A stretch of 64,000 bases of DNA from Jiangella mangrovi (GTDB lineage: Bacteria; Actinomycetota; Actinomycetes; Jiangellales; Jiangellaceae), in NCBI RefSeq assembly GCF_014204975.1, contig NZ_JACHMM010000001.1, positions 4,836,001 through 4,900,000 on the forward strand, written 5' to 3'. Each line of letters begins with the position of its first letter. The first letter of the stretch is position 1. Below the pieces are notes generated by a model. The model saw only the letters and a program-made list of their open reading frames with translations, had not been told where the DNA came from and made no database searches. A program made the position numbers and the translations under genes. Of the stretch, positions 47,666-56,295 are shown piece after piece.

Positions 47666-48280
47666 CTACGGCTGGTCGTCTGCGGCGGCAGGCTGCGGGT
47701 GGATGTCAGGATCGGGCGACACGGAACCGAGGAAGTGCACGACGCGGGCGCCCTCGGGCCGTGATGCGGGATCCTCGATGCGGCTGGCGAACCGCTCGGC
47801 GAGGTCATCCTGGAACTCGCGAAGACGTTCGACGATCTCGAGAGCCTCGCCCGCGGTCATCCAGTACGACGACGTATTGATGGTCATGGTGTCGAGCCAC
47901 TCAGGCCCGAGCTCCGACGTCCGGCCGAGCGCCCGATGCAGGCGCGCCGCCTCGCGGTCGACGATGACCCCGGCGAACAACGACGCCTCCTGGACCGACT
48001 CCGGATTCTCGACGTCGGCGCCGATGCTGCGGCTGCGGCTCACCAACCGCCACGGCTTCTCGCGTCCGCGCTGCTCCCCCGGCTCGACATAGCCGTACTT
48101 GGCCAGCATGCGCAGGTGGAACGAGCAGCTCGCGACGCTCTCGCCCGTGCGCTCGGCGCACTGGGTGGCGGTCAGTTCCGCTTCGAGGCCCAGCAGGTCC
48201 ATGAGCTGCAGGCGCAGCGGATGCGCGAGAGCCCGCATGGACTGCGGATCGGTGATCCTCTGGGTCTCCTCGTTGTTCAT
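47666..48280 (-). CDS. ArsR-like winged-helix transcriptional regulator
   Basis: 204-aa regulator. The HTH is SMRALAHPLRLQLMDLLG then TATQCAERTGESVASCSFHL and LRMLAKYGYVE; the C-terminal 110 residues form a helical domain found in many actinobacterial ArsR-type exporter regulators. A perfect palindrome overlaps its promoter, and the mRNA is probably leaderless. It likely represses its own operon (small ORF and MFS exporter) until an inducer binds. Confidence 0.9.
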   Translation of the reverse strand: MNNEETQRITDPQSMRALAHPLRLQLMDLLGLEAELTATQCAERTGESVASCSFHLRMLAKYGYVEPGEQRGREKPWRLVSRSRSIGADVENPESVQEASLFAGVIVDREAARLHRALGRTSELGPEWLDTMTINTSSYWMTAGEALEIVERLREFQDDLAERFASRIEDPASRPEGARVVHFLGSVSPDPDIHPQPAAADDQP

Positions 48281-48287
48281 GACCCTA

Positions 48288-48319
48288 AAGCTACCTTGCT
48301 AAAGACGCCTTTAGCAAGG
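48288..48319 (-). promoter_or_regulatory. arsR promoter and palindromic operator
   Basis: Perfect 11-bp arms CCTTGCTAAAG (48294-48304) / CTTTAGCAAGG (48309-48319), 4-nt spacer. Minus strand: -35 TTGCTA (48317-48312), 18-nt spacer, -10 TAGCTT (48293-48288), ATG 7 nt further at 48280. The palindrome fills the region between the two boxes, an ideal repressor site, and the transcript is probably leaderless. Confidence 0.7.
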
Positions 48320-48434
48320 GTTCTTGAGGATTAAGTTCGGGGGTGGGAAAACGTGGGCTGGACGGGGTTCGCCGGGCGGCCCGTCGCAAGGTCGGCAACT
48401 GGTCGCGCCGCGGTCAGTTCCCGCCGGCCATTTT

Positions 48435-48490
48435 CCATGATCATCAATGATCCAACCCTCTATAGGTGGTTGGATCATTGATGATCATGG
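48435..48490. repeat. Intergenic hairpin repeat, TGATCATG family, perfect copy
   Basis: Perfect 23-bp arms (48435-48457 and 48468-48490) with a 10-nt loop CTCTATAGGT. The ends read CCATGATCATCAATGATCC. The hairpin at 13391-13444 has the same outer sequence. Confidence 0.85.
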
Positions 48491-48518
48491 GGTGAGGCAG
48501 GCTGACGCCCCGGAAACA

Positions 48519-48590
48519 GGCTCACGCTCGGGAATCCGGCGCTTGGCAGCCGAATCCGGGCCGCAAGCGCCGGATTCCCGAGCGTGAGCC
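48519..48590. repeat. Perfect 27-bp inverted repeat
   Basis: Arms 48519-48545 and 48564-48590 are exact reverse complements (GGCTCACGCTCGGGAATCC at the outer end), with an 18-nt loop. No coding role seen. Such a long perfect stem suggests recent origin or selection. Confidence 0.85.
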
Positions 48591-48629
48591 GGATCGCGAG
48601 GCGTCACCACGCCGCCGCGCGGGCCCGCC

Positions 48630-48698
48630 CACTGTTGACCATGGAGAAATGCGCCTCAAACGGGCTTCAGAACCTGCTCTTCTCCATGATCAACAGTG
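48630..48698. repeat. Intergenic hairpin repeat, TGATCATG family (GTTGATCATGGAGAA type)
   Basis: 19-bp arms with one mismatch, CACTGTTGACCATGGAGAA (48630-48648) and its complement (48680-48698), around a 31-nt loop. Arms and loop length equal those of the element at 19915-19975. Confidence 0.75.
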
Positions 48699-48834
48699 AG
48701 CGGCCGGCGCAACTGGACCACAGCGAGACCAATGGCCGAACCCACAGCGGAACCGCCAGCGGCCAGCGAGAAGAGAGAACAGCGGGCCTGAGGGCCGGGT
48801 CCATTTGGGGAGGGGGCCCTGGTGCTGTGAAAGG

Positions 48835-48930
48835 CGAGGGCGCGGCGGCGCGGGTCAAGTCCAGCGCCCCCACCACAGCAGCGACCCGACCACCACGCGC
48901 GCAGACTTGAGGCGCGCCGCCGCGCCCTCG
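48835..48930. repeat. 26-bp imperfect inverted repeat
   Basis: Arms CGAGGGCGCGGCGGCGCG + GG + TCAAGT (48835-48860) and its near complement (48905-48930; only the two central bases differ), with a 44-nt loop. It lies about 70 bp past the amidohydrolase stop and may terminate that operon. Confidence 0.6.
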
Positions 48931-49000
48931 ACAATCGAGACAGCAGTGGGCCCGACCCACGTCAGCACCCCACCGCAGAACCTCAAATACCTGCAGAACC

Positions 49001-50095
49001 TCAGCGCACCACGCGCCCCCGCAGAACGATCCGAACCGGCTCCAGCAACGTCGACGGATCGACCCGAGGATCGGCGGCGTACACGCACAGATCCGCGGCC
49101 GAACCCTCCTCCACCAACCCGCTCCCACCCAGCAAGTAGGACCGGGCCTTCCACGACGCAGCGGCCACGGCATCGGGGGCAGGAAGACCCGCCGCCACGA
49201 ACTCCAGCACCTCGCGCGCGATCAACCCGTGCGGCAGCTGCCCCCCGGCGTCGGTCCCCGCGAACACCGGCACGCCGGCGTCGTACGCGTCGCGGACGTT
49301 CTGGTATCGCCGCGCGTGCAGCGACCGCATGTGCGAGGCGTACGCGGGGAACTTCGCCTCACCCTGCGACGCGAACTTCGGGAAGTTGTCGATGTTCACC
49401 AGCGTCGGCACCAACGACACACCTCGCGACGCCATCGCACCGATCAGGTCGGACGACAACCCCGTCCCGTGCTCGATGCCGTCGATGCCGGCGCCCAGCA
49501 GATCGGGCAGGGCGTCCTCGCCGAACACGTGCGCCGTCACCCTCGCCCCGAGCTCGTGCGCCCGCGAGATCGCCGCGTCGAGGGCCCACCGAGGCCAGCA
49601 GGGCGAGAGGTCGCCCTTCTCGCGGTCGATCCAGTCGCCCACCAGTTTCACCCAGCCGTCGCCGCGCCGGGCCTCCTGCTCGACGTAGGCGACGAGGTCC
49701 TCGGGCTCGATCTCCCAGCCGAAGTTGCGCAGGTAGCGCTTCGTGCGGGCGAGGTGCCGGCCGGCTCGGACGATGCGCGGGAGGTCCGGGCGCGCGTCGA
49801 TCCAGCGGGTGTCGGCGGGCGAGCCGGCGTCGCGGATGAGGAGGACGCCGATGTCGCGGTCGGTCAGCGCCTGCTGCTCCGCGACGTCGTCGGGGACGGC
49901 GCCGCCGGCGTCGAGGCCGACGTGGCAGTGCAAGTCGACCAGGCCGGGCAGGATCCAGCCCGAGGCGACCGTCGACGCTCCCGGCACCGGCTCGTACGTG
50001 ACGAGGCCGTCGCGCACCCACAGGTCACGATGCTCGCCGTCGGGCAGCACGACCCCGCGCAGGTGCAGCGCGGGCGCCGGTGCGGACGCGCTCAC
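49001..50095 (-). CDS. Metal-dependent amidohydrolase
   Basis: 364-aa amidohydrolase of the imidazolonepropionase-like group. Metal ligands: DLHCHVG after the first strand, KLVGDW (candidate Lys), AHVFGEDAL, GIEHGTG and AGTDAGGQLP. GTG at 50095 overlaps the ffh stop (GTGA), so it is co-translated with ffh. The substrate is not apparent; the pairing with ffh is probably genomic habit rather than function. Confidence 0.88.
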   Translation of the reverse strand: MSASAPAPALHLRGVVLPDGEHRDLWVRDGLVTYEPVPGASTVASGWILPGLVDLHCHVGLDAGGAVPDDVAEQQALTDRDIGVLLIRDAGSPADTRWIDARPDLPRIVRAGRHLARTKRYLRNFGWEIEPEDLVAYVEQEARRGDGWVKLVGDWIDREKGDLSPCWPRWALDAAISRAHELGARVTAHVFGEDALPDLLGAGIDGIEHGTGLSSDLIGAMASRGVSLVPTLVNIDNFPKFASQGEAKFPAYASHMRSLHARRYQNVRDAYDAGVPVFAGTDAGGQLPHGLIAREVLEFVAAGLPAPDAVAAASWKARSYLLGGSGLVEEGSAADLCVYAADPRVDPSTLLEPVRIVLRGRVVR

Positions 50096-51702
50096 CGCCG
50101 CTTGAGGAACTGCGCGATGTCGTCGGGCAGGTCCAGCGTGCCGTCGCCGGCGGGCGCGTCGCCACCGAAGGCCGAGGGCACCTGGCCGGGCTGCGGCTCC
50201 GCGGCGCGCTTCTCGTCGGCGGCCGCGAGCTGGGCCGCTCGCTTGGCCGGGTTGCCCGAACGGGACCCGCCCTTGCCCTTCTTGCCCTGCTTCGGCTGCT
50301 TGCCCTTGCTCTTCTTGCCCCCCATGCCGGGCAAGCCGGGGATGCCGCCCGCCATGCCGGGCATGCCGGGCATCCCGCCGAGGCCGCCGAGCTTGCCCCG
50401 CGCGGCCTGACTCATCATCTCGCGCGCCATGAAGAACCGCTCGATGAGCTGGTTGACCTCGCTGACCTGGCGACCGGACCCGCGAGCGATGCGGGCGCGG
50501 CGCGAGCCGTTGATGATCTTCGGGTTGGCGCGCTCGCCCGGGGTCATCGAGTGGACGATGGCCTGGACGCGGTCGAGCTCGCGCTCGTCGAACGCCTCGA
50601 GCGCCTCGCGCATCTGGCCGGCGCCGGGGAGCATGCCGATGAGGCTCTTGAACGAGCCCATCTTCTTGATCGCCTGCATCTGCTGCAGGAAGTCGTCGAA
50701 GGTGAACTCCTTGCCACCCTTGGCCTGCAGCTTGCGGGCCATGTCCTCGGCCTGCTCGGCGTCGAACGCCTTCTGCGCCTGCTCGATGAGCGTGAGCATG
50801 TCGCCGAGGTCGAGGATGCGCGACGCCATGCGCTCGGGGTGGAACACGTCGAAGTCGGTGAGCTTCTCGCCCGCCGACGCGAACATGACCGGCTTCCCGG
50901 TGACCGACGCGACCGACAGCGCGGCGCCACCGCGGGCGTCGCCGTCGAGCTTGGTGAGGACGACACCGTCGAACCCGACCCCGTCCTGGAACGACAGGGC
51001 GGTGCTGACGGCGTCCTGGCCGATCATGGCGTCGACGACGAACAGCGTCTCGTCGGGCTTCACGGCGTCGCGGATGTCCGCGGCCTGCTTCATGAGCTCG
51101 GCGTCGACGCCCAGGCGGCCGGCGGTGTCGACGATGACGACGTCGTAGAGCTTGCTGGTGGCGTGCTCGATGCTGGACCTGGCGACGGAGACCGGGTCGC
51201 CCACGCCGTTGCCCGGCTCGGGCGCCCACACGGAAACGCCGGCGCGCTCGCCGACCACCTGGAGCTGGGTGACGGCGTTGGGTCGCTGCAGGTCGGCGGC
51301 CACCAGCAGCGGCTGCTTGCCCTGCTCCTTGAGCCAGAGGGCGAGCTTGCCCGCCAGCGTCGTCTTACCGGCACCCTGCAGACCCGCGAGCATGATGACC
51401 GTCGGCGGCTGCTTGGCGAACCGCAGCCGGCGCGTCTCGCCGCCGAGGATGCGGACCAGCTCGTCGTTGACGATCTGGATGACCTGCTGGGCGGGGTTGA
51501 GCGCCTGCGAGACCTCTTCGCCCCGCGCGCGCTCGCGGACGGCCGCGATGAAGTCCTTGACCACCGGCAACGCGACGTCGGCCTCGAGCAGCGCGACGCG
51601 GATCTCGCGCGCGGTGGCGTCGATGTCGGCCTCGGAGAGGCGACCCTTGCCACGCAGGTTCTTGAACGTCGCGGTGAGGCGGTCACTGAGGGTGGCGAAC
51701 AC
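50092..51702 (-). CDS. ffh: Signal recognition particle protein Ffh
   Basis: SRP GTPase, 536 aa, that targets nascent membrane proteins. N domain (ATLSDRLTATFKNLRGKGRL), G domain with GLQGAGKTT, DTAGRLGVD and LTKLDGDARGG, then the Met-rich M domain (GKLGGLGGMPGMPGMAGG). The C-terminal 60 residues are a basic and acidic extension. GTG at 51702 gives the standard N domain. Confidence 0.96.
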   Translation of the reverse strand: MFATLSDRLTATFKNLRGKGRLSEADIDATAREIRVALLEADVALPVVKDFIAAVRERARGEEVSQALNPAQQVIQIVNDELVRILGGETRRLRFAKQPPTVIMLAGLQGAGKTTLAGKLALWLKEQGKQPLLVAADLQRPNAVTQLQVVGERAGVSVWAPEPGNGVGDPVSVARSSIEHATSKLYDVVIVDTAGRLGVDAELMKQAADIRDAVKPDETLFVVDAMIGQDAVSTALSFQDGVGFDGVVLTKLDGDARGGAALSVASVTGKPVMFASAGEKLTDFDVFHPERMASRILDLGDMLTLIEQAQKAFDAEQAEDMARKLQAKGGKEFTFDDFLQQMQAIKKMGSFKSLIGMLPGAGQMREALEAFDERELDRVQAIVHSMTPGERANPKIINGSRRARIARGSGRQVSEVNQLIERFFMAREMMSQAARGKLGGLGGMPGMPGMAGGIPGLPGMGGKKSKGKQPKQGKKGKGGSRSGNPAKRAAQLAAADEKRAAEPQPGQVPSAFGGDAPAGDGTLDLPDDIAQFLKRR

Positions 51703-51796
51703 GTCGGCTGGAGTCCTCGGGTGTCGGCGGAGTGCGGGGGTCCATCGCAAGGGTAACGCGCTGCCCTCGCCCGCGGCATGCGCCAGACTGCCCCGT

Positions 51797-52411
51797 ATGG
51801 CTGCCGACGTCGCCCCGGTGGTGCGGGTCCACCCCGCCACGCCCGATCGCTGGGACGATCTTCGCGCCCTGCTCTCCCCGCGCGGCGAGGGGGCGGACGC
51901 CTGCTGGTGCCTGGCCTGGCGGCTGCCGTCGGGCGAGTTCGGCCGCATGGCCGGCCCCGACCGCGAGGACCGGCTGCGGGAGCTGGTCGCCGCCGAGCCG
52001 CCGCCCGGCCTGCTCGCCTACGTCGACGACGAGCCCGCGGGCTGGTGCAACGTGGGCCCGCGGACGGCGATGGAGCGGCTGGTGCGCTCGACGACCATCC
52101 ACGCGGTCGACGACCTCCCCGTCTGGTCCGTCGTCTGCTTCGTGGTGCGGACGGGCTACCGCCGGCAGGGGCTCGCGGAGGAGCTGCTGCACGGGGCGGT
52201 CGAGTTCGCCGGGGCGCACGGCGCGCCGGCGCTGGAGGGCTACCCGGTCGAGACGGGCGGCGCGCGGCTCAGCACGGCGCTGGCGTACGTGGGCACGACC
52301 GGGATGTTCGAGCGGGCCGGCTTCCGGCGGGTCGCCGGCACCGACGCGACCAGCGCCCGGCGGCCGCGCTGGGTGATGCGCCACGACCTGGCCGGGGCAC
52401 CTGGTGCGTGA
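51797..52411 (+). CDS. GNAT family N-acetyltransferase (copy 1)
   Basis: 204-aa acetyltransferase. The acetyl-CoA site is VCFVVRTGYRRQGLAEELL, followed by GYPVETGG and a final MFERAGFRRV. Also CWCLAWRL near residue 36 and EPAGWCNVGPR. It shares all these blocks with the gene at 53935, so the two are paralogues bracketing this operon. Overlaps the next GTG by 8 nt. Confidence 0.87.
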   Translation: MAADVAPVVRVHPATPDRWDDLRALLSPRGEGADACWCLAWRLPSGEFGRMAGPDREDRLRELVAAEPPPGLLAYVDDEPAGWCNVGPRTAMERLVRSTTIHAVDDLPVWSVVCFVVRTGYRRQGLAEELLHGAVEFAGAHGAPALEGYPVETGGARLSTALAYVGTTGMFERAGFRRVAGTDATSARRPRWVMRHDLAGAPGA

Positions 52412-53333
52412 TCCGCGCGAGGTGCTGACCCGCGCCGCTCCCCCGCCGCGGCTCACGGTCGCCTACGGGGACCTGCCCGACCAGGTCGCCGACGTCTGGT
52501 TGCCCGACGTGCCCGAGTTGCTCGCGGGCAACTCGGGCAACCCCGATGGGGGCGAGGGCTACTCGGGCACGTCGGGCAATGCGCCGCTGGTCGTCGTGGT
52601 GCACGGCGGATTCTGGCGAGCGGAGTACGACCGCACCCATACGCGGCCGCAGTGCGCCGGGCTCGCGGCCGCGGGATACGCCGTCGCCGCGATCGAGTAC
52701 CGCCGGATCGGGGCGGGCGGCGGCTGGTCGGAGACATTCGACGACGTCGCGCAAGCGCTCGACACGGTCCCGGGCCTCGTCGCGGCGGCGACGGCGGGCG
52801 GACCCGTCGAGGTCGACGTGAGCCGGATCGTGCACGTGGGGCACTCGGCCGGAGCGCATCTCGCGGTCTGGGCGGCGTCGCAGCACCGGCTCCCGCCGGG
52901 TTCTCGGTGGGCGACCCCGGCCGGCGGCCGAGCCCGGCCGGGCGGGGGCGTCCCGCCCGCCGGGGTCGTCCCGCCCGCCGGGGTCGTCTCGCTCGCCGGG
53001 GTCCTCGACCTCACCGCGGCGGCCGAGCTGGAGCTCGACGACGGCGCGGCGCTGGAGCTCCTCGACGGCGATCCCACGACGCAGCCCGAGCGATACGCCG
53101 TCGCCGACCCGATGCGACTCGTCCCGCCCGCCATCCCGGTCGTCCTGCTGCACGGCAGAGACGACCGGCAGGTCCCGCCCGATCTCAGCCGCCGCTACGC
53201 CGCCGCGGCCGGACCGCGAGCCACGCTGCGGGAGATGCCCGGTGTGGAGCACTTCGGGCTCATCGACCCCGAGTCGGCCGCCTGGCCGGCCGTCCTCGAC
53301 GCCGTCGCCACCCTGCTGGAGCCGCACCCATGA
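52404..53333 (+). CDS. Alpha/beta hydrolase (acyl-peptidase/esterase-like)
   Basis: 309-aa hydrolase resembling kynurenine formamidase and related esterases. Oxyanion motif VVHGGFWRAEYD, nucleophile VGHSAGAHLAVW, acid LLHGRDDRQVPP, His EHFGLIDPES. Between residues 34 and 50 is an inserted Gly/Ser/Asn stretch (AGNSGNPDGGEGYSGTSGN) containing a 19-bp sequence also found in the subtilisin gene. Within a four-gene overlapping operon. Confidence 0.87.
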   Translation: MRDPREVLTRAAPPPRLTVAYGDLPDQVADVWLPDVPELLAGNSGNPDGGEGYSGTSGNAPLVVVVHGGFWRAEYDRTHTRPQCAGLAAAGYAVAAIEYRRIGAGGGWSETFDDVAQALDTVPGLVAAATAGGPVEVDVSRIVHVGHSAGAHLAVWAASQHRLPPGSRWATPAGGRARPGGGVPPAGVVPPAGVVSLAGVLDLTAAAELELDDGAALELLDGDPTTQPERYAVADPMRLVPPAIPVVLLHGRDDRQVPPDLSRRYAAAAGPRATLREMPGVEHFGLIDPESAAWPAVLDAVATLLEPHP

Positions 53334-53938
53334 CCGCCACCCGCTACCTGTACCTCGCCCGGCACGCCGAGGCCACGTCCGACGAGATCGGCCTGACGAC
53401 GAACGGGCGCGAACAGGCCCGCCTGCTCGGCGAGCGGCTCCGCGACGCCACCGCACCCATCGCCTCGGTCCACCACGGGCCGCTCCCCCGCGCTGCCGAG
53501 ACGGCCCGCATCGTCGCCGCCGCCCTCGGGGTCGAGCCGCAACAGGACCCGGCGGCGGGCGACTACGTCCCGTACCGCCCCGGCCCCGACGAGGCGCCCG
53601 CCCACTATCGGCGGTTCGTCGACCAGCTCGACGACGACGCCGACGACCAGGGCGCCCAGCTGGCCACGCAGGCGGTCGAGCGGTTCACCGGCCCGGCCGA
53701 TGGTGACGCCGACCGGCACGAGCTGGTCGTCACGCACGCGTTCACCGTCGGCTGGCTGCTGCGGCACGCCCTCGACGCGCCGCCGTGGCGCTGGCTGACG
53801 GTCAACCAGGGCAACGCCGCGCTCACCGTCATCCGCTACGCGCCGGAGCGCGCGCCGTCGGTCCTGGTGCACAACGACACCCGGCACCTGCCCGGCGAGC
53901 TGCGGTGGACCGGCTTCCCACCGGAGCTGCGGGTATGA
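53330..53938 (+). CDS. Histidine phosphatase family protein
   Basis: 202-aa phosphoglycerate-mutase-like phosphatase. The phospho-histidine motif reads YLARHAEATSDE (RHA rather than RHG), with the second His in LVVTHAFTVGW. It overlaps both neighbours by ATGA. Substrate unknown. Confidence 0.88.
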   Translation: MTATRYLYLARHAEATSDEIGLTTNGREQARLLGERLRDATAPIASVHHGPLPRAAETARIVAAALGVEPQQDPAAGDYVPYRPGPDEAPAHYRRFVDQLDDDADDQGAQLATQAVERFTGPADGDADRHELVVTHAFTVGWLLRHALDAPPWRWLTVNQGNAALTVIRYAPERAPSVLVHNDTRHLPGELRWTGFPPELRV

Positions 53939-54513
53939 CCACACCGGCCATCACCGTCGTTCCCGCGAACGAGGCGAGCTGGGAGGACCTGCAGGCGGTG
54001 TTCGGCACCCGCGGAACGCCACAACGCTGCTGGTGCCAGCGCTACAAGCTGGCGCCGCGCGAGTCGTTCGGCTCGTTCCCCGCCGAGGACCGCGCCGAAC
54101 GGCTGCGCGACCAGTACGACCAGCCATCCGGCCTGGTCGCCTACCTCGACGGCGAGCCGGCCGGCTGGTGCAACGTCCAGCCACGCGCGGACTACGAAGG
54201 GCTCCGACGCGTCTTCACCGTCCCCTGGAAGGACCGCGACGAGGACCCGGCCGACTCGGGCGTATGGGCGGTGACCTGCTTCGTCACCCGCGCCGGCTTC
54301 CGCAAGCGCGGCATCGCGACGGCGCTCGCGGCGGCGGCCGCCCCCGTCGCCCGGGACAACGGCGCCCGCGCGATCGAGGGCTACCCGATCACCACGACGA
54401 AGGTGATCCTCGAGGAGCTGCACGTCGGCACCGTCGCCATGTTCGCGGCCGCCGGCTTCGAGGAAGTCGGCCACCCGACCCCGCGCCGCAAGGTCATGCG
54501 CATCGACTTCTGA
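53935..54513 (+). CDS. GNAT family N-acetyltransferase (copy 2)
   Basis: 192-aa paralogue of the 51797-52411 protein: CWCQRYKLAPRESF, EPAGWCNVQPR, VTCFVTRAGFRKRGIATAL, EGYPITTTK and MFAAAGFEEVG match block for block. Last gene of the operon; its stop faces the APH gene. Substrate unknown. Confidence 0.87.
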   Translation: MTTPAITVVPANEASWEDLQAVFGTRGTPQRCWCQRYKLAPRESFGSFPAEDRAERLRDQYDQPSGLVAYLDGEPAGWCNVQPRADYEGLRRVFTVPWKDRDEDPADSGVWAVTCFVTRAGFRKRGIATALAAAAAPVARDNGARAIEGYPITTTKVILEELHVGTVAMFAAAGFEEVGHPTPRRKVMRIDF

Positions 54514-54522
54514 CGGCCCGAA

Positions 54523-55419
54523 CTACGGCGCCAGCTTCAGCGCCACCTCGTACATGCCGTCCCACTCCGGCGCCTCCTGCACGCACCGGGCGAACAGCCA
54601 GAGCCGCAGCCGCTTCGGGTCGAGGTCGAGCAGCCCGGCCATGCGGTCCGACAGTGCCCCGGGGTCGGTCTGCAGCCGCTCCATGTTGAACATGTGCTGG
54701 GTCGCGTCGTAGGTGCGGTCGCCGACGTGCGGCTTCGGGTCGACGACGAGCCACGGCTCGCGCCGGGCGGCGAGCACGTTCTCGGGGTGCAGATCCGTGC
54801 AGAGCAGCACGTCGTCGTCGCTGGTGCGCGGCAGTTCGCGGTACAGCGCGACGCCCTCGCGCAGCAGGCCGCGGTCCCATCCTCGCTCGTCGGCGACGGC
54901 GTCGGCCCGCGCCTCGAACTCGCGCGCCCAGTGGTCGCACATCGAGGTGAGCGACGGGAACGGGTGACCCTCGGGCGGACGGCGCCAGAGTCGCCGCAGC
55001 ATGCCCGCGAGCACGACGTCCTGCTCCGGCGGCGGCATCGAGTCCTTCAGCCAGGTGCCGGGCGTGCACCGCTCGAGCAGCAACGCCCGGGTGTCGTCGC
55101 TGACGAACTCGTCGTGCAGGCGGACGACGCCGTCGCCGTCCCAGAAGCGCAGCCCGTCGGCCTCGTGCTCGGCCTCGGGGTGGCGCCAGCCGACCTTGAG
55201 CACGACGGCGTCACCTGCCGCCGTCGTCGCCGGAGCCACCCACGACGCCTGCCCGCCCGGCTCGTACGGCTCGGCCACCCTCAGCTCCCACCGCTCGGCC
55301 AGTGCCGGCACCAGGGACGGCAGCGTCGACGCCGCCCACGCCGTCAGGCCGGGCTCGAGGCCGCGGTCGGCGGCGCGGGCGAGCAGCATGGGCATGCGGA
55401 AGGCGGTCACGCCGGCCAT
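54523..55419 (-). CDS. Aminoglycoside/hydroxyurea phosphotransferase-like kinase
   Basis: 298-aa kinase of the APH(6)/hydroxyurea resistance group. The catalytic loop is CTDLHPENVL and the metal-binding block VVDPKPHVGDRTYD, which is typical of this group. Start at ATG 55419 is uncertain; an ATG at 55395 is possible. It might detoxify an aminoglycoside-like or other hydroxyl compound, but many members are of unknown function. Confidence 0.82.
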   Translation of the reverse strand: MAGVTAFRMPMLLARAADRGLEPGLTAWAASTLPSLVPALAERWELRVAEPYEPGGQASWVAPATTAAGDAVVLKVGWRHPEAEHEADGLRFWDGDGVVRLHDEFVSDDTRALLLERCTPGTWLKDSMPPPEQDVVLAGMLRRLWRRPPEGHPFPSLTSMCDHWAREFEARADAVADERGWDRGLLREGVALYRELPRTSDDDVLLCTDLHPENVLAARREPWLVVDPKPHVGDRTYDATQHMFNMERLQTDPGALSDRMAGLLDLDPKRLRLWLFARCVQEAPEWDGMYEVALKLAP

Positions 55420-55454
55420 TGAAGCCGACGCGACCGCCGTCGCGCACCCAGGTT

Positions 55455-56291
55455 TCAGGCGTCGCGCTTCTGGAACAGCCACCCCGCGACCAGCAGGAGC
55501 AGCGCCGCCTCGCCGACGAACACCCCCAGGCCCGTCCACGGCCCGAGCAGGTCCGGGTTGAAGGACTCGACGGTGGCGATGGTCGAGCCGGCGTTGCCCG
55601 GCATCAGCTTCGTCAGCCACTCGCCGGTGGCGCCGGGGATGAGCCCGACGAGGTTGCCGACGATGAAGATCAGGGCGATGCCGACGGTGACCGCGCCGGC
55701 CGTGTGCCGCATGAGCAGGCCGAGCGCCAGGCCGAACACGCCCAGCACGGCGAGGTACAGGCCGCCGCCGATCATGGTCCGGAGCACATCGGGGTCGGTG
55801 ACCGAGAACCCGATGCCCTCGCGGTCGAGGAAGAAGTTGCCGGCCAGGAACGCCGCGGCGGACGTGATGGTGCCGAGCACCAGCAGCAGCCCGGTGAGCA
55901 CCGTCGTCTTGGCGGCGAGCACGGACCACCGGCGTGGCGCGGCCGCGAGCGTCGTGCGGATCATGCCGCTGGAGTACTCCGACGTGGCCACCAGGATGCC
56001 GAGCACGAGCGCGGCGATCTGGCCGAACATCAGGCCCCAGGTGGCGAACGCGCCCACCGGCTCGTCGCCGGCGGCGCCGCTGGCGAGGTCGCCGGCCGCC
56101 GCGAGGCAGACCAGCGCCGTCAGGCCGACGCTGAGGACGAACAGGGAGGCGAGGGTCCAGACGGTGGAGCGGACGGTGCGGATCTTGGTCCACTCGGCGT
56201 CGAGGATGCGCCCGAACGTGAGCCGGGCCGCGCCGGTGGAGGCCGCCGGCCGCGCGCTCGCGGCGGCCGGCTCGAGGGTCGCTGTGGTCAT
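55455..56291 (-). CDS. ABC-2 type transporter permease
   Basis: 278-aa membrane protein with six helices after a 30-residue Ala-rich N terminus. It has the ILDAEWTKIRTVRSTVWTL start typical of actinobacterial ABC-2 permeases and the LVATSEYSSGMIRTTLAAAP loop. It follows its ATPase by 4 nt, forming a two-gene exporter. Confidence 0.9.
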   Translation of the reverse strand: MTTATLEPAAASARPAASTGAARLTFGRILDAEWTKIRTVRSTVWTLASLFVLSVGLTALVCLAAAGDLASGAAGDEPVGAFATWGLMFGQIAALVLGILVATSEYSSGMIRTTLAAAPRRWSVLAAKTTVLTGLLLVLGTITSAAAFLAGNFFLDREGIGFSVTDPDVLRTMIGGGLYLAVLGVFGLALGLLMRHTAGAVTVGIALIFIVGNLVGLIPGATGEWLTKLMPGNAGSTIATVESFNPDLLGPWTGLGVFVGEAALLLLVAGWLFQKRDA

Positions 56292-56295
56292 CTGG

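Larger units (their letters stand above)
48281..49000. other. 720-bp gene-free region with four long inverted repeats
   Basis: Apart from the arsR promoter at its left end I find no supportable gene. It holds hairpins at 48435-48490, 48519-48590, 48630-48698 and 48835-48930, separated by only 28 to 136 bp. Short open frames through it on both strands have no family-like sequence. Confidence 0.7.

Noticed and set aside
48584-48934. Small ORFs inside the hairpin-rich region
   Set aside because: They run across inverted repeats, lack ribosome-binding sites and show no recognisable protein pattern.
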